This document shows positions 10,260 to 19,610 of a DNA stretch of 64,000 nucleotides, piece after piece. The position numbers and the translations under genes are program-made. The DNA comes from Globodera rostochiensis (Eukaryota; Nematoda; Chromadorea; Rhabditida; Heteroderidae), in the NCBI GenBank assembly GCA_018350325.1, contig JAEVLN010000008.1, forward strand, positions 1,054,001-1,118,000, in the 5' to 3' direction. Position 1 is the stretch's first letter, and every line of letters begins with the position of its first letter. The notes under the pieces are model-generated. The model ran no database searches. It saw only the letters and a list, made by a program, of their open reading frames with translations, and was not told the DNA's origin.

Positions 10260-13200
10260 ATGTCTGCCCCCCATCGCGCCCAAATTCAACAGATTCATCC
10301 GGAAGCCCTTGAGCTCCTAAACAACCCTCCGGACTTTACTCCCCCCGTCCGTGCCCAATTCCCAACAGACACAGCATTCTTCCAAGAAATTCGGCGCCTT
10401 CTCCAAGAATTGTACCTGAACTACACCGACGCCAACGAAATTCTCACTGAATTGAGCACCCCAAGCGAGCAATGGATGTCGCTACGCAACAACATGACGG
10501 GGGCGGAACGAACAAACGACAACCCTCTTTATGACACGTTCATCGCCGAGACGCCGTTCATCGCAACCATCTCCGATCTGCGAAAGCGTTGTCGTACTCT
10601 TCGCGCCCAACAACGGACCCTCGAACAACTTCTTCCCCGGGACAGTCCCAACCCAAACCCGGCGGCAACCCCAAATGCCGGCCCGCTTGTACACCTTCCC
10701 AAAACCACTTTACCAACCTTCTCCGGGGAATGTTCCAAATATTTGTCCTTTTGGAATTCTTTCAAGGCTGGTGTGAATGACCTTCCCAATTTGCCCGATG
10801 CCATTAAATTAACTTATTTGAAACAATGTTTGACCGGACCCCCCCTGTCATTAATCAGTTCCCTCCCGGTCACGGACCCCTCCTATGTTACCGCACTCGA
10901 CCTCCTCCGCGAAAATTACGGGAACCCGGAGGACGTTGCCCGCGCGCTGCATAATTCTCTGCGACAACTGCCTGTGGTGCGCAGAGGCGACAATTTCTGT
11001 ACCGACCTGCGATCCCTCGTCGACCACATCGAAAGCATTTGTGTCCAAATGACACAACAGAACCACGACTGCAACACGGTTGCTTTCCAAATGGAAGTGG
11101 AGGAAAGGCTGCCTCGGTTCGTACTCGACGAAATCTTCCAGATGAAAGAAGGAGACGACGAATGGTCAACGGAGAAGATGAAGCACAAACTCCGAAGCAT
11201 TCTGAAGCGGCACGAGCAAATCAACTCGGTGACGGCAAAACAGGGGGGCACGAGCAAAACCTCTAACGCCGAAACATTCCCGAACCGGCCCCCACGGCAC
11301 AATCCCCCCCAAATCCACCAGAATCCGTCCCTCACCTTCCATTCCCAGAAGGACAAATGGAAACCGAACACCCCCCAGGCAAAAATTGTGCCAAGGCTAC
11401 CCTGTCTGTTTTGCGCCGAACCGGATCATTTTTCGTCAAACTGCATAAATTTCCCGGATGTGCCCTCCCGCTCCAACCGCCTCAAAACCCTCCAACGCTG
11501 CTTTAAATGTTTAAACCCCGGTCATTTTTCGCGCCAATGTCCCAACCCCGCCCGGTGCAGTAACTGCCGGGGCATGCATCCCCGCGCGCTTTGTCCAATG
11601 GCCAAGAATAGCAACCCAACCCACCCCCAAGGAGTGAATTATTCCCAACATTCACAAAACAGCCCGCGACATGCTCCAATGCAGTCCAGTGCTCCGTTCC
11701 ACCGGATTACCGAACTCCATCGAGCCCCTCCCTCGCGTGAACCATTCCCCGCCAGGCCCTACCTTGTGGGCGCCGTTCCGAATGTCGGAAGCGCCCATCA
11801 CGCCCAGGGGGCACCCGCAACTAACGGAGAGCAAACAAATGCCTCTTCCACTGTCCTTTCACGTCCCCCCACGAACCATTCCCCAATTTTGTTGAAATGT
11901 GTCCGCGCGACTCTCTTTAACCCCGACGACCCGTCCCAAATGCGTCAGGGCATAGTCCTACTGGACGACGCCAGCACAAATACATACATCAGCACGGTGG
12001 AAGCCCAATCGCTGAAATTAAAGCTTTCCCCAGTGTCAATTCGCCTGGGCGTGTTCAATTCGCCAAATTACCAACAGCTGCCATCATTCTCAACACGCTT
12101 CGGCCTGCAACTGCTCAATGGTCGCTCACTCATAGTTACGGCAAATACCGCCACGGAAATGACCCAGCCCACCCATTGTCTGCCTTTTACTCCCGACCAG
12201 ATTTATACCCGCGAAATAATTCCCCCATTCGAATTCTCCCACCCGGTAGTGCTCCTGGGCAGTGATTATTATTATGAGGTGGAGCCCACCACTCTGCAAC
12301 GCCTCCCCTCCGGCTACCACTTAATCCACACACTGCTCGGACCCATTGTCGCCGGTCGAGCCTTTGACCCCTCCCCACCCACCCAAATACAAATAACAAA
12401 CTTCTGCACCCAAAACTCATCCGACTCGTCCCTGCAGCAATTCTTTTCATTAGAAACCCTTGGAATTGAAGCTGACGAACCCCCCTCCACTGACGCAATT
12501 GTCCAGGAACAATTTCTGGCTGACATCGAATACATAAATAATCGGTACCAGGTCACTTTCCCGTGGAAGTCAAACCCGTCCTCCCTGCCCCTCCCATCAA
12601 ATTTTGGCCTCTGCATGGGGCGCCTTCGTTCCACTCTCGCCTCATTGTCCAAATCCTCCCACCTTCTCACCAAATACGCCCAAATTTTTGACGAACAATT
12701 GCAATTGGGGATAATTGAAGTGGTCGAAAACCCGCACAAATTTTCAATCCCCTTGCATTATTTGCCCCATCACCCAGTCGTGAACGAAACAAAGGGAAAG
12801 GTACGGATCGTATACGACGGATCTGCGAAAATCGGCAAGGAAATGTCGATGAATGAGTGTCTCAATGCTGGACCAATGCTTTTACAAGACTTGTTGGGCA
12901 TTCTTTTCCGGTTCCGCCTCCCAAAAATTGCCATCGTATGTGACATCGCCAAGGCATTCCTACAAATCGCCATCCATCCCGATGACCGGGATTGTACCAG
13001 ATTTTTATGGGTCAAAAACCCGACCGGCCCCCCGCACCCAAATAACATTCAAACCTTTCGTTTTGCGCGAGTCCCGTTCGGCCTTATCTGTTCCCCATTT
13101 CTTCTGTCCGCTACAGTACGGCACCATTTGTCCCTCCACCCCTCCCCGTTGGCCACAGAAATCGAACAAAGCATTTATTGTGACAACATTCTCCTCACCG

Positions 13201-15998
13201 CCCAGAATCCCAGCGAAGGCAGTGAAAAATGCAGCACAGCAATTCAACTTTTCGCCAAAGCATCAATGAAAATCTACGAATTCGTCAGCAATGAACCGGC
13301 AGCATTGGTCGAGTTGGACAACGAACAAAAGCTCAGCGGCACTGATCAAAAGTTCCTGGGCGTCCAATGGTCAACAAGCAGTGACCACCTGGCAATACAA
13401 GTCCAGCCCCCTCCCCCCGAATTTGCCCTATCCAAACGGAACATTCTGTCGTTTATTGCCTCACATTACGACCCCATCGGCATAATCTCCCCCGTCTTTG
13501 TGCCTTTAAAAATGTTTCTTCAATCCCTGTGGCAGGATGAAGTCAAATGGGACGATCCCCTGCCCCCCGACTCAGTTGAAAAATGGACAAACCTTATCAA
13601 AAAGTGGCCAACAAACTCCCTTATTACCATCCCCCGCCCAGTCTCAAATTTTCCAACCAATGACCGAAGCTATCAACTTCACTGCTTCTCCGATGCTTCA
13701 ATGCTGGCGATGTGCGCCGTGGTGTACCTGCGCATTTCCCATCCTGCGCACCCACTTTGCGACATAGCATTTCTATTCAGCAAATGCAAAGTCAAACCCA
13801 TCCCCAAGAAATCGGCCAATTTAACGATCCCCCGGTTGGAATTGATCGCAGCCCTTATGGGCGCACGCGCCCTTCGCTTTGTCCATTCCCATCTAACCAC
13901 CGTCCCAATGGACCCAATCATCAACTTATGGATTGATTCAGCGATTGTTTTGTCCTGGCTCAATTCCAAATCCCCGACCAACGAAATTTTTGTACGGAAC
14001 CGCATAAAATCCATCAATTCAGTCCCAAATTTGGTGATACGACATACCCCCGGGGCGCAAAACCCTGCCGATATCGGTTCGAGGGGGGTACCGAGCGGCA
14101 ACACCCTCATGGCCTCAAAATTGTGGTGGAAAGGACCAGATTGGCTTACACAGTCCAGCGAAAATTGGCCCCCACACAACTCCGAAATCAAATCATTCTC
14201 CACCAGCGACTCAATGGAACAACCACACCACCTCAGCCCTCCCCACCCCATCTCAACAGTTAACACAGTACAAACCACCACCCCCTCCCGTACAGTATTT
14301 GATACCAACCGAGTCTCCCGCCTACCCAAATTACTCAGAATCATTTCCTACGGTTTCCGCTTTATCACCCGCATCCGGTCCCCAAATTCAAATCACAATT
14401 TTGCCTCCCATATCGGTCCCGCCGAATTGCGCACAGCACTGGTAGCAATCATTAGACAAGAGCAATGTTGTCTCCCCCCACCCGACCGTGAAAACGAGGG
14501 CTTAGGCCTTTTTACCGACGACCAGCAGATGCTTCGTGCAAAAGGAAGGCTCGGGCAATGCCGCCATCTATCCCAAAATTTCATTCACCCAATTTATTTG
14601 CCCAATAAATCAGCCCTCACCATTCTTATAATCTATGAAACCCATCTGCTTAATCACCATTCCAGTCCACTCCTAACCCTCTCCATAATTCGCAAGAATT
14701 TCTGGATTCCTAAGGGCAGAAAAGCAGTGGAAAGAGCAATCAATAAGTGTTGTTTTTCGTGCAGGCGTTATACAGCCCAGCCATTTGACCTTCCCCCGGT
14801 ACCTCCTCTGCCAACGGATCGAGTCACCCCGTCCCCTCCCTTTTCCGCCACCGGACTCGATTTTTGTGGTCCCCTCCATGTAAAATTGCCGATCGATCCT
14901 AAATCACTACGCAAAAATGCGCGGATTCCCACCACCAAATACTGGATAATTTTTTGGGTGTGCCTATGCACACGCGCGATTTCACTCGATTTTGTGCCGG
15001 ACCAATCAGGACGCACCCTTCTCCTGGCTTTTCGTAAATTTGCTGCAAAATTTGGCACCCCCCTCACCATTCACAGTGACAACGCACCGACCTTTTTATC
15101 ATTCCAAAAATTGGTGGCTCCCCACTTTCCCATCAATTGGCACTTCCGCCCCCCTCACTGTGCCTGGAAGGGAGGGCACTACGAGAGATTAGTTGCGCTG
15201 ATTAAATACCACCTCCGGCGTACCCTAGCGCGCAATCGCCCCGGCACCTTCCAATTCGAAGAGTTGAACACAGTTTTGACAGAAATCGAGCATATAATCA
15301 ACTCACGACCCATAACTTTCGACTCGGCAAATCCGTCCGACCCCCGCCCCCTCAGGCCCATCGATTTTCTCCATCCTCTCGGACACAGACAGGCATTCCC
15401 CGCCGGCATTTTCGAAGCCATTCAAGTCCCAAATCCCTCCAGCACGCAAAAATCACTATCACAGCTGTGGTCCGAATTATCCCAACGAACACATTCATTT
15501 TGGGCCAAGTGGTCCGACGACTACTTGGCATCGTTGAGAGAACGATTCCAAAAAATTACACAAACAAAACGTCAGCTCCCCCAAACTGGTGATGTGGTAA
15601 TTGTGAAGGACGAAATCACCCCAAAATCCCTTTGGCCCATTGCAACGATACAAAAAATTTTCCCAAACGAAAATGGCATTCCCGATACGGTATTGATAAA
15701 ATTCCCATCCGGCCACTTATCAAAGCGCTCGATCGCCCATCTGTTTCCGATGGAAACATCCGAAGAAATTTGTTCGAGACAAAGCCTTTCCCACGCCAAT
15801 CCGGAAGCACTCGGAGAAAATATTGTTCCGCACAACAGCGACACTCCGCCGCCGACGATTCCCACGGCTATGGCACCCGACATTTCCAACGATCACGAAC
15901 ATTACATCGTCCCATCGCCCATTTCCGATCACACCGATCGGCAACAGTCAACGAAACATTTCCTACAGCTACGGAATCGTCGGATCCCACGGGACTGA
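10260..15998 (+). CDS. Bel/Pao gag-pol polyprotein, 1912 residues
   Basis: One uninterrupted frame encodes the structural and enzymatic polyprotein. In order: a Gag-like domain of the DUF1759 type (LPTFSGECSKYLSFWNSF near residue 155), three CX2C zinc-binding motifs (CLFCAEPDHFSSNC near 381, CFKCLNPGHFSRQC near 414, then CSNC), an aspartic-protease-like region (LLDDAST near 566), reverse transcriptase with IYCDNILL near 972, an RNase H-like segment (FSDAS near 1142), the H2C2 integrase zinc finger (HLLNHH to CCFSC, 1461-1497), the integrase core with Asp near 1534, Asp near 1605 and Glu near 1641, and a C-terminal DUF5641-like segment (GDVVIVKDE). The RT box YCDN in place of the usual YxDD is notable. 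No stop or frameshift interrupts it. Confidence 0.96.
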   Translation: MSAPHRAQIQQIHPEALELLNNPPDFTPPVRAQFPTDTAFFQEIRRLLQELYLNYTDANEILTELSTPSEQWMSLRNNMTGAERTNDNPLYDTFIAETPFIATISDLRKRCRTLRAQQRTLEQLLPRDSPNPNPAATPNAGPLVHLPKTTLPTFSGECSKYLSFWNSFKAGVNDLPNLPDAIKLTYLKQCLTGPPLSLISSLPVTDPSYVTALDLLRENYGNPEDVARALHNSLRQLPVVRRGDNFCTDLRSLVDHIESICVQMTQQNHDCNTVAFQMEVEERLPRFVLDEIFQMKEGDDEWSTEKMKHKLRSILKRHEQINSVTAKQGGTSKTSNAETFPNRPPRHNPPQIHQNPSLTFHSQKDKWKPNTPQAKIVPRLPCLFCAEPDHFSSNCINFPDVPSRSNRLKTLQRCFKCLNPGHFSRQCPNPARCSNCRGMHPRALCPMAKNSNPTHPQGVNYSQHSQNSPRHAPMQSSAPFHRITELHRAPPSREPFPARPYLVGAVPNVGSAHHAQGAPATNGEQTNASSTVLSRPPTNHSPILLKCVRATLFNPDDPSQMRQGIVLLDDASTNTYISTVEAQSLKLKLSPVSIRLGVFNSPNYQQLPSFSTRFGLQLLNGRSLIVTANTATEMTQPTHCLPFTPDQIYTREIIPPFEFSHPVVLLGSDYYYEVEPTTLQRLPSGYHLIHTLLGPIVAGRAFDPSPPTQIQITNFCTQNSSDSSLQQFFSLETLGIEADEPPSTDAIVQEQFLADIEYINNRYQVTFPWKSNPSSLPLPSNFGLCMGRLRSTLASLSKSSHLLTKYAQIFDEQLQLGIIEVVENPHKFSIPLHYLPHHPVVNETKGKVRIVYDGSAKIGKEMSMNECLNAGPMLLQDLLGILFRFRLPKIAIVCDIAKAFLQIAIHPDDRDCTRFLWVKNPTGPPHPNNIQTFRFARVPFGLICSPFLLSATVRHHLSLHPSPLATEIEQSIYCDNILLTAQNPSEGSEKCSTAIQLFAKASMKIYEFVSNEPAALVELDNEQKLSGTDQKFLGVQWSTSSDHLAIQVQPPPPEFALSKRNILSFIASHYDPIGIISPVFVPLKMFLQSLWQDEVKWDDPLPPDSVEKWTNLIKKWPTNSLITIPRPVSNFPTNDRSYQLHCFSDASMLAMCAVVYLRISHPAHPLCDIAFLFSKCKVKPIPKKSANLTIPRLELIAALMGARALRFVHSHLTTVPMDPIINLWIDSAIVLSWLNSKSPTNEIFVRNRIKSINSVPNLVIRHTPGAQNPADIGSRGVPSGNTLMASKLWWKGPDWLTQSSENWPPHNSEIKSFSTSDSMEQPHHLSPPHPISTVNTVQTTTPSRTVFDTNRVSRLPKLLRIISYGFRFITRIRSPNSNHNFASHIGPAELRTALVAIIRQEQCCLPPPDRENEGLGLFTDDQQMLRAKGRLGQCRHLSQNFIHPIYLPNKSALTILIIYETHLLNHHSSPLLTLSIIRKNFWIPKGRKAVERAINKCCFSCRRYTAQPFDLPPVPPLPTDRVTPSPPFSATGLDFCGPLHVKLPIDPKSLRKNARIPTTKYWIIFWVCLCTRAISLDFVPDQSGRTLLLAFRKFAAKFGTPLTIHSDNAPTFLSFQKLVAPHFPINWHFRPPHCAWKGGHYERLVALIKYHLRRTLARNRPGTFQFEELNTVLTEIEHIINSRPITFDSANPSDPRPLRPIDFLHPLGHRQAFPAGIFEAIQVPNPSSTQKSLSQLWSELSQRTHSFWAKWSDDYLASLRERFQKITQTKRQLPQTGDVVIVKDEITPKSLWPIATIQKIFPNENGIPDTVLIKFPSGHLSKRSIAHLFPMETSEEICSRQSLSHANPEALGENIVPHNSDTPPPTIPTAMAPDISNDHEHYIVPSPISDHTDRQQSTKHFLQLRNRRIPRD

Positions 15999-16221
15999 GC
16001 AGCGGATCGGACTCCAGCCCAGAAACATTTTCCCACCATTTTCTTTACACCCCCCACCCTCCACGGCACTCCGTGACCGCTCGCCCCCCTCCCCCTCGGC
16101 CGCCGGACGGTGCCAAGCAGCATATAAACAGCCCCAGCCCACGCTTCCCACATTCATTCATTGCAATTCATACCCGTCTCTCCGGTCTCCCAATCATTCC
16201 TAAACACTAAATTTTAGATCA

Positions 16222-17010
16222 TTGAAAACCAAAATGGGCAATTTGCTTTCGGTCGAAATGGCCCCCCACTATCACGCGGCCCAACCGGAGGAACATTGCC
16301 CCGAACCCTTCCATTGGACATTTTTCCCCTTACTGGCATTAACCCTGGCCATGTCCATCGTGCTGGCCCGAGTCGCTCTCTTTCTTTTCAATCATCTCCT
16401 CATCAAATATCTCCACCGTCCCGGGCAAAACCCTCGAGTTGAGCCGACACCATCGTACAACCCTCCCACCCCGGCCCCGGCACTCGATCGTCAAGTCGGC
16501 ATTCCACGACAACCGCCCTTTCCGCCACCGACCCCCCAGGGGGACATCCCACTCCCTCCCCCGCGGGCCCCTCGCAATCACTCAAACCTGAGCACGGCCC
16601 CTCCAAATCGCCGAACCCCCCCTTCGGTGACCCCCACCTACCTTTTTCTGGCCGTCCTTGTTATCATTTTTAGCACCCCCCACATTTCGGCCCGACCCAC
16701 AGCGAAAAATTGGCCAAAAGCCGTTGCCAAAAATTCACTTCCCCTTCTGGCGTCATCGGCCTTGTACTTTGGCGTTGATGCCATTTCATCCGCAGTGGAA
16801 AAGAAGGAACCGGAACCTTTCCCCATCTCCCTTCCCGTGGCCCTGACCTGCTTGGGAATCCTTCTCCTCCTGACAATCTTGAAGATTTTGACCCTTTTCA
16901 TCAACTTCCGCAAACCCCCCTCCCCGTCAGACAACCCCCCCATCGAATTGGGCGAGATAAGTTCTGCCCTGCAGGAACTGATTAACCGTTCCAACCCGCC
17001 CAACAAATGA
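16222..17010 (+). CDS. Bel/Pao accessory ORF2, membrane protein (262 residues)
   Basis: I do not recognise a family. The protein starts MGNLLS, a fit to the N-myristoylation pattern. It has hydrophobic segments at about 30-57, 135-152 and 198-224, separated by a Pro-rich, polar stretch with two overlapping glycosylation sequons (NHS, NLS near 116-120). The second hydrophobic segment ends in a possible signal-peptidase site (HISA before RPTAKNW). Its place after pol is where some retroelements carry an envelope-like gene, but no fusion peptide or known glycoprotein signature is visible. The ATG is preceded by CTAAATTTTAG, a splice-acceptor-like sequence. It has the same C-rich composition as gag-pol, so it belongs to the element. 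Confidence 0.75.
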   Translation: MKTKMGNLLSVEMAPHYHAAQPEEHCPEPFHWTFFPLLALTLAMSIVLARVALFLFNHLLIKYLHRPGQNPRVEPTPSYNPPTPAPALDRQVGIPRQPPFPPPTPQGDIPLPPPRAPRNHSNLSTAPPNRRTPPSVTPTYLFLAVLVIIFSTPHISARPTAKNWPKAVAKNSLPLLASSALYFGVDAISSAVEKKEPEPFPISLPVALTCLGILLLLTILKILTLFINFRKPPSPSDNPPIELGEISSALQELINRSNPPNK

Positions 17011-17050
17011 CCCACCACCGTCTGTACATTCAGATAATCCCTTTTTAGCA

Positions 17051-17671
17051 ATGGCCCCTCCCGTCCCCCCTTTTCTCAAAAGAGCCCCCAAAGTCGACGT
17101 AACGGCTGTTTTGTCCCACCTCCACTTGTCCAATGATCGCGCGGCGGACCCACCCATCGCCATGGACATCGAGCCTCCCCCTCCCCCTGCCCCAGCAATC
17201 ACAGTGAGTACGGAGCCGTCACACCCGCCCATCCGCGCACCTTCGCCCATCCTGCTGGTCTCCGGTGAACCGCCCAACCCAACCGACGCTGACGCAGTTT
17301 CAATCATCTCCGTTCAATCCAACACCACCGCCCATCATGAACGCACCAACCAGAGGGAAGTGGTCCAGGGAGGGGGGGGGAAGATCCATCCCAACAGCCG
17401 CCATGCCCGGGCGATTGCCAATGACCGACGCTGCCGCGACTCTTTGATCAACTCGGCTATCCACTCGCGGGTGCGGATTTGGCAAAGCGGACGGGTGCAA
17501 CGTCTACCAATCCGAAAGAGGGAATGGAGCGCGATGGCTCTCAAAACCAAACCCATCCCATTGAACCACATATTTTTTCTGAACACCCCAAATTTGGTGC
17601 CTTTGTTCCCCCATTGCGATAACCCTACGGCATTTGTGGCCCGGCCCCCAGTGTCGCGTAATGCGAAATAA
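17051..17671 (+). CDS. Bel/Pao accessory ORF3 (206 residues)
   Basis: The function is unknown. The N-terminal two-thirds are Pro/Ala/Ser-rich (PPPPPAPA near residue 40). A basic, Arg-rich part follows, RHARAIANDRRCRD and RLPIRKREW, that could bind nucleic acid or direct nuclear import. The last seven residues and the stop are encoded by the start of the 3' LTR. CCTTTTTAG ends two bases before the ATG, again acceptor-like. The frame is open throughout. Composition matches the element, so a spurious frame in C-rich DNA cannot be fully excluded. Confidence 0.55.
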   Translation: MAPPVPPFLKRAPKVDVTAVLSHLHLSNDRAADPPIAMDIEPPPPPAPAITVSTEPSHPPIRAPSPILLVSGEPPNPTDADAVSIISVQSNTTAHHERTNQREVVQGGGGKIHPNSRHARAIANDRRCRDSLINSAIHSRVRIWQSGRVQRLPIRKREWSAMALKTKPIPLNHIFFLNTPNLVPLFPHCDNPTAFVARPPVSRNAK

Positions 17672-17924
17672 GGCATTTTCCCCGGTCGAGAATACGAGAT
17701 GAGATATACCCCCGCCCCGCCCATCATCCGTTACCCTCCCGCCCCTTTGCCCCCGATCCCTCACCCCCGGGGGGATAAGTGTTTTTTCCGTTTTCTTTTT
17801 GCCGTTTGCATCGACAGTTTTCCCATCAGCAGAAATAAAGTGTTTTGAAAGCGAAATCGGAGAAACGAACGTTTGCCTTTAACTGACGAACTTTGGGGGT
17901 TTTTCGGGCTCCCAATTCGCCACA
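17652..17924 (+). repeat. 3' LTR of the Bel/Pao element
   Basis: It matches the 5' LTR base for base as far as I can compare by eye. The bases directly before it (GGCCCGGCCCCCAG) are not a polypurine tract; the only purine run (GGGAGGGGGGGGGAAG, near 17370) is about 270 bp upstream. Confidence 0.95.
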
Positions 17925-18375
17925 AAATATTGATTTGGGTGAGAAAATTACTAAAATATCATTTACGAACCCCCATTTTAATTGTGTGCTGTCATTTATT
18001 ACTTTCTCATTTTTTTGCCAAAGCTAAATAATATTTATTAATAAATACAAAATTTGAATACTTAAAGAAATTCTTTAACCCAAAAATAATTGACAAATTT
18101 TTCCAAATCTAATTAAACGTTCTTGACATTGTTAGAATCAGAATCTAATTCGTCTTTGCTAATTCTAAACAAACCTTCTTTAGTAAACTCATAAATCTCA
18201 TCAACATAATAAAAAATTTCTTTCTTCATTGCTGATATTTGTTGTTTTTCTCCCCACTGAAAAACCAACAGAAGAGGTTGGGTATTTTTAAAGATGAAGT
18301 AGAAAAACTTATTAATAATGCGTTTAAATAAAAAATTAAATTGTAAATTCAGAAGTTATTTTTTGCCTAAATAAA
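17925..18375 (+). promoter_or_regulatory. Conserved SHT 5' block of SHT-3, downstream half
   Basis: Starting with AAATATTGATTTGGGTGAGA this continues the block cut at 9906: CTGTCATTTATTACTTTC, AGCTAAATAATATTTATTAA, TTCTTTAACCCAAAAATAAT and, just before the ATG, AAATTCAGAAGTTATTTTTT. The stretch 18110-18290 is an extra segment not seen in other copies. Confidence 0.65.
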
Positions 18376-19365
18376 ATGGAAGAATTTTGGATTTTAATTT
18401 TGGTCTTATTTTTTGCAACAAAATCACTGGACAAAGCCGAATCCGTACAATTGGAGGAATTGGAAGAATTGCCACTCCAAACATTTGACGAATTATTAGT
18501 AGATGAATGGTGGGACAAAGATGAAGCCGCCGAATATTTGAAAACGCCGCCAACAAGCTTTGGACAAAATGTTAATAATCAAATCGACCGGCAGAACGCC
18601 CAAATTGGACAAATTGAACCCAATTTAACTGATCAGAATCCTCCTCTCACAGATTCTGATCACTCTGATAATGCCAAAAATGTGGAAGAAAAGCTTGCTG
18701 AAGATGAGCGAAAACGTAAAATAATCGACAAATTCCACGCAATGAAAGACGAATTTAAGCAAAAAGGAAAATATTCAACAAAAGAATGGAATCAAATTGA
18801 GGAGAAAATTGCTAAAAATTTAAAAGCCAATCGCAAAAAAATATATAAATGGAAAAAAGAATTTGGCTTAAGTCGAATAAATCCAAAAAATGAGCGAATA
18901 AATTTGGTTGAAAAATTTGATCAAATGAAAGCCGAGTTAACGCGGGCCGGGCTCAAAAATTCTTATCCCAATCAAATAAATGAAACTGTCGCAAAAGAAT
19001 TGGGCCTCAGTTTTGCAACAATTTACAATTGGAAAAGTGAACTTGGCCAATCCAGTGAGTTTTTCGGCCCAAATTTATTATTTAATTTTTATTTAAATTC
19101 TTTTGCAGAACCAAAACATAAACACTCCGACAGCGAACAAAAAGAATTGATGAAACGTTATTATAAAATTAAAGACACAAATCCTAAAATTAGTGACGAG
19201 TGCATTGCCAAAATGTTGAAAATTGTAAGGTGCACTTTGTATAAATGGAAATGCCAATTTAAACGACAACAATTTCATCAAAATTCTGTCAATGGACATT
19301 CTGTGAAAGAGAATGCCGCGGCAAATGTTCAGGAAATTGGGTGCTCAAACTCGGGAAGTCTTTGA
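18376..19365 (+). CDS. SHT-3: secreted tandem helix-turn-helix protein
   Basis: Exons are 18376-19054 and 19109-19365; the spliced product is 311 residues. The 54-bp intron has no stop and is a multiple of three, so an unspliced message would give a 329-residue protein with an 18-residue insert (SEFFGPNLLF...); this occurs in no other copy. The acidic part has the intermediate form LLVDEWWDKDEAAEY, and the dibasic-dependent helix modules read IAKNLKANRKKIYKWKKEFG, VAKELGLSFATIYNWKSELG and IAKMLKIVRCTLYKWKCQFK. One repeat unit is present (GQIEPNLTDQNPPLTDSDHS). The Bel/Pao element separates the gene from the distal part of its conserved flank, which may affect expression. Confidence 0.86.
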   Translation: MEEFWILILVLFFATKSLDKAESVQLEELEELPLQTFDELLVDEWWDKDEAAEYLKTPPTSFGQNVNNQIDRQNAQIGQIEPNLTDQNPPLTDSDHSDNAKNVEEKLAEDERKRKIIDKFHAMKDEFKQKGKYSTKEWNQIEEKIAKNLKANRKKIYKWKKEFGLSRINPKNERINLVEKFDQMKAELTRAGLKNSYPNQINETVAKELGLSFATIYNWKSELGQSSEFFGPNLLFNFYLNSFAEPKHKHSDSEQKELMKRYYKIKDTNPKISDECIAKMLKIVRCTLYKWKCQFKRQQFHQNSVNGHSVKENAAANVQEIGCSNSGSL

Positions 19366-19610
19366 ATGAAACGATGGCCAATAGAATTTTCGACAATTGC
19401 TTCTTGATTCTAATATAGCTAAAAATTAGTTTATCTAGTAGCGTTTTTTTGAATTTTTAAAAAATTGTTACGAATTTACCAAATCAAGCAAACAAGATAC
19501 CTTCGAAGCCTTAAAATGAAAAGAATCATTTTGGGGGAAAAAGGCGTTTTTAAAAATTTAAATGTGAAAAAGCTCCCTTTATTGAAATAACCTTTGAACG
19601 AATTTTGAAT
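19366..19610 (+). repeat. Conserved SHT 3' flank
   Basis: After the stop come GAATGAAACGATGG, TCGACAATT, TAGCTAAAAATTAGTTTATC and GAATCATTTTGGGG. The same order follows SHT-4 (+) and, inverted, lies next to SHT-2, 5, 6 and 8. The duplicated unit is therefore larger than the coding region. Confidence 0.7.

Larger units (their letters stand above)
9907..17924 (+). mobile_element. Complete Bel/Pao LTR retrotransposon
   Basis: The element runs from the 5' LTR (9907-10179) to the 3' LTR (17652-17924), 8018 bp. By eye the two 273-bp LTRs are identical, and both have TGT...ACA ends. AAATAT lies on both sides (9901-9906 and 17925-17930) as the target duplication. Base composition is GC- and C-rich, unlike the AT-rich surroundings. 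It carries a gag-pol frame plus two more frames on the same strand. It landed in the conserved 5' flank of SHT-3, about 450 bp before that gene's start. Identical LTRs suggest a recent insertion. Confidence 0.97.

Noticed and set aside
10482..11371. Antisense and shifted frames inside the Bel/Pao gag-pol
   Set aside because: They follow from C-rich composition; the 1912-codon frame explains the region.
17365..17390. Polypurine tract of the Bel/Pao element
   Set aside because: The purine run is about 270 bp from the 3' LTR and inside ORF3; a true tract should touch the LTR.
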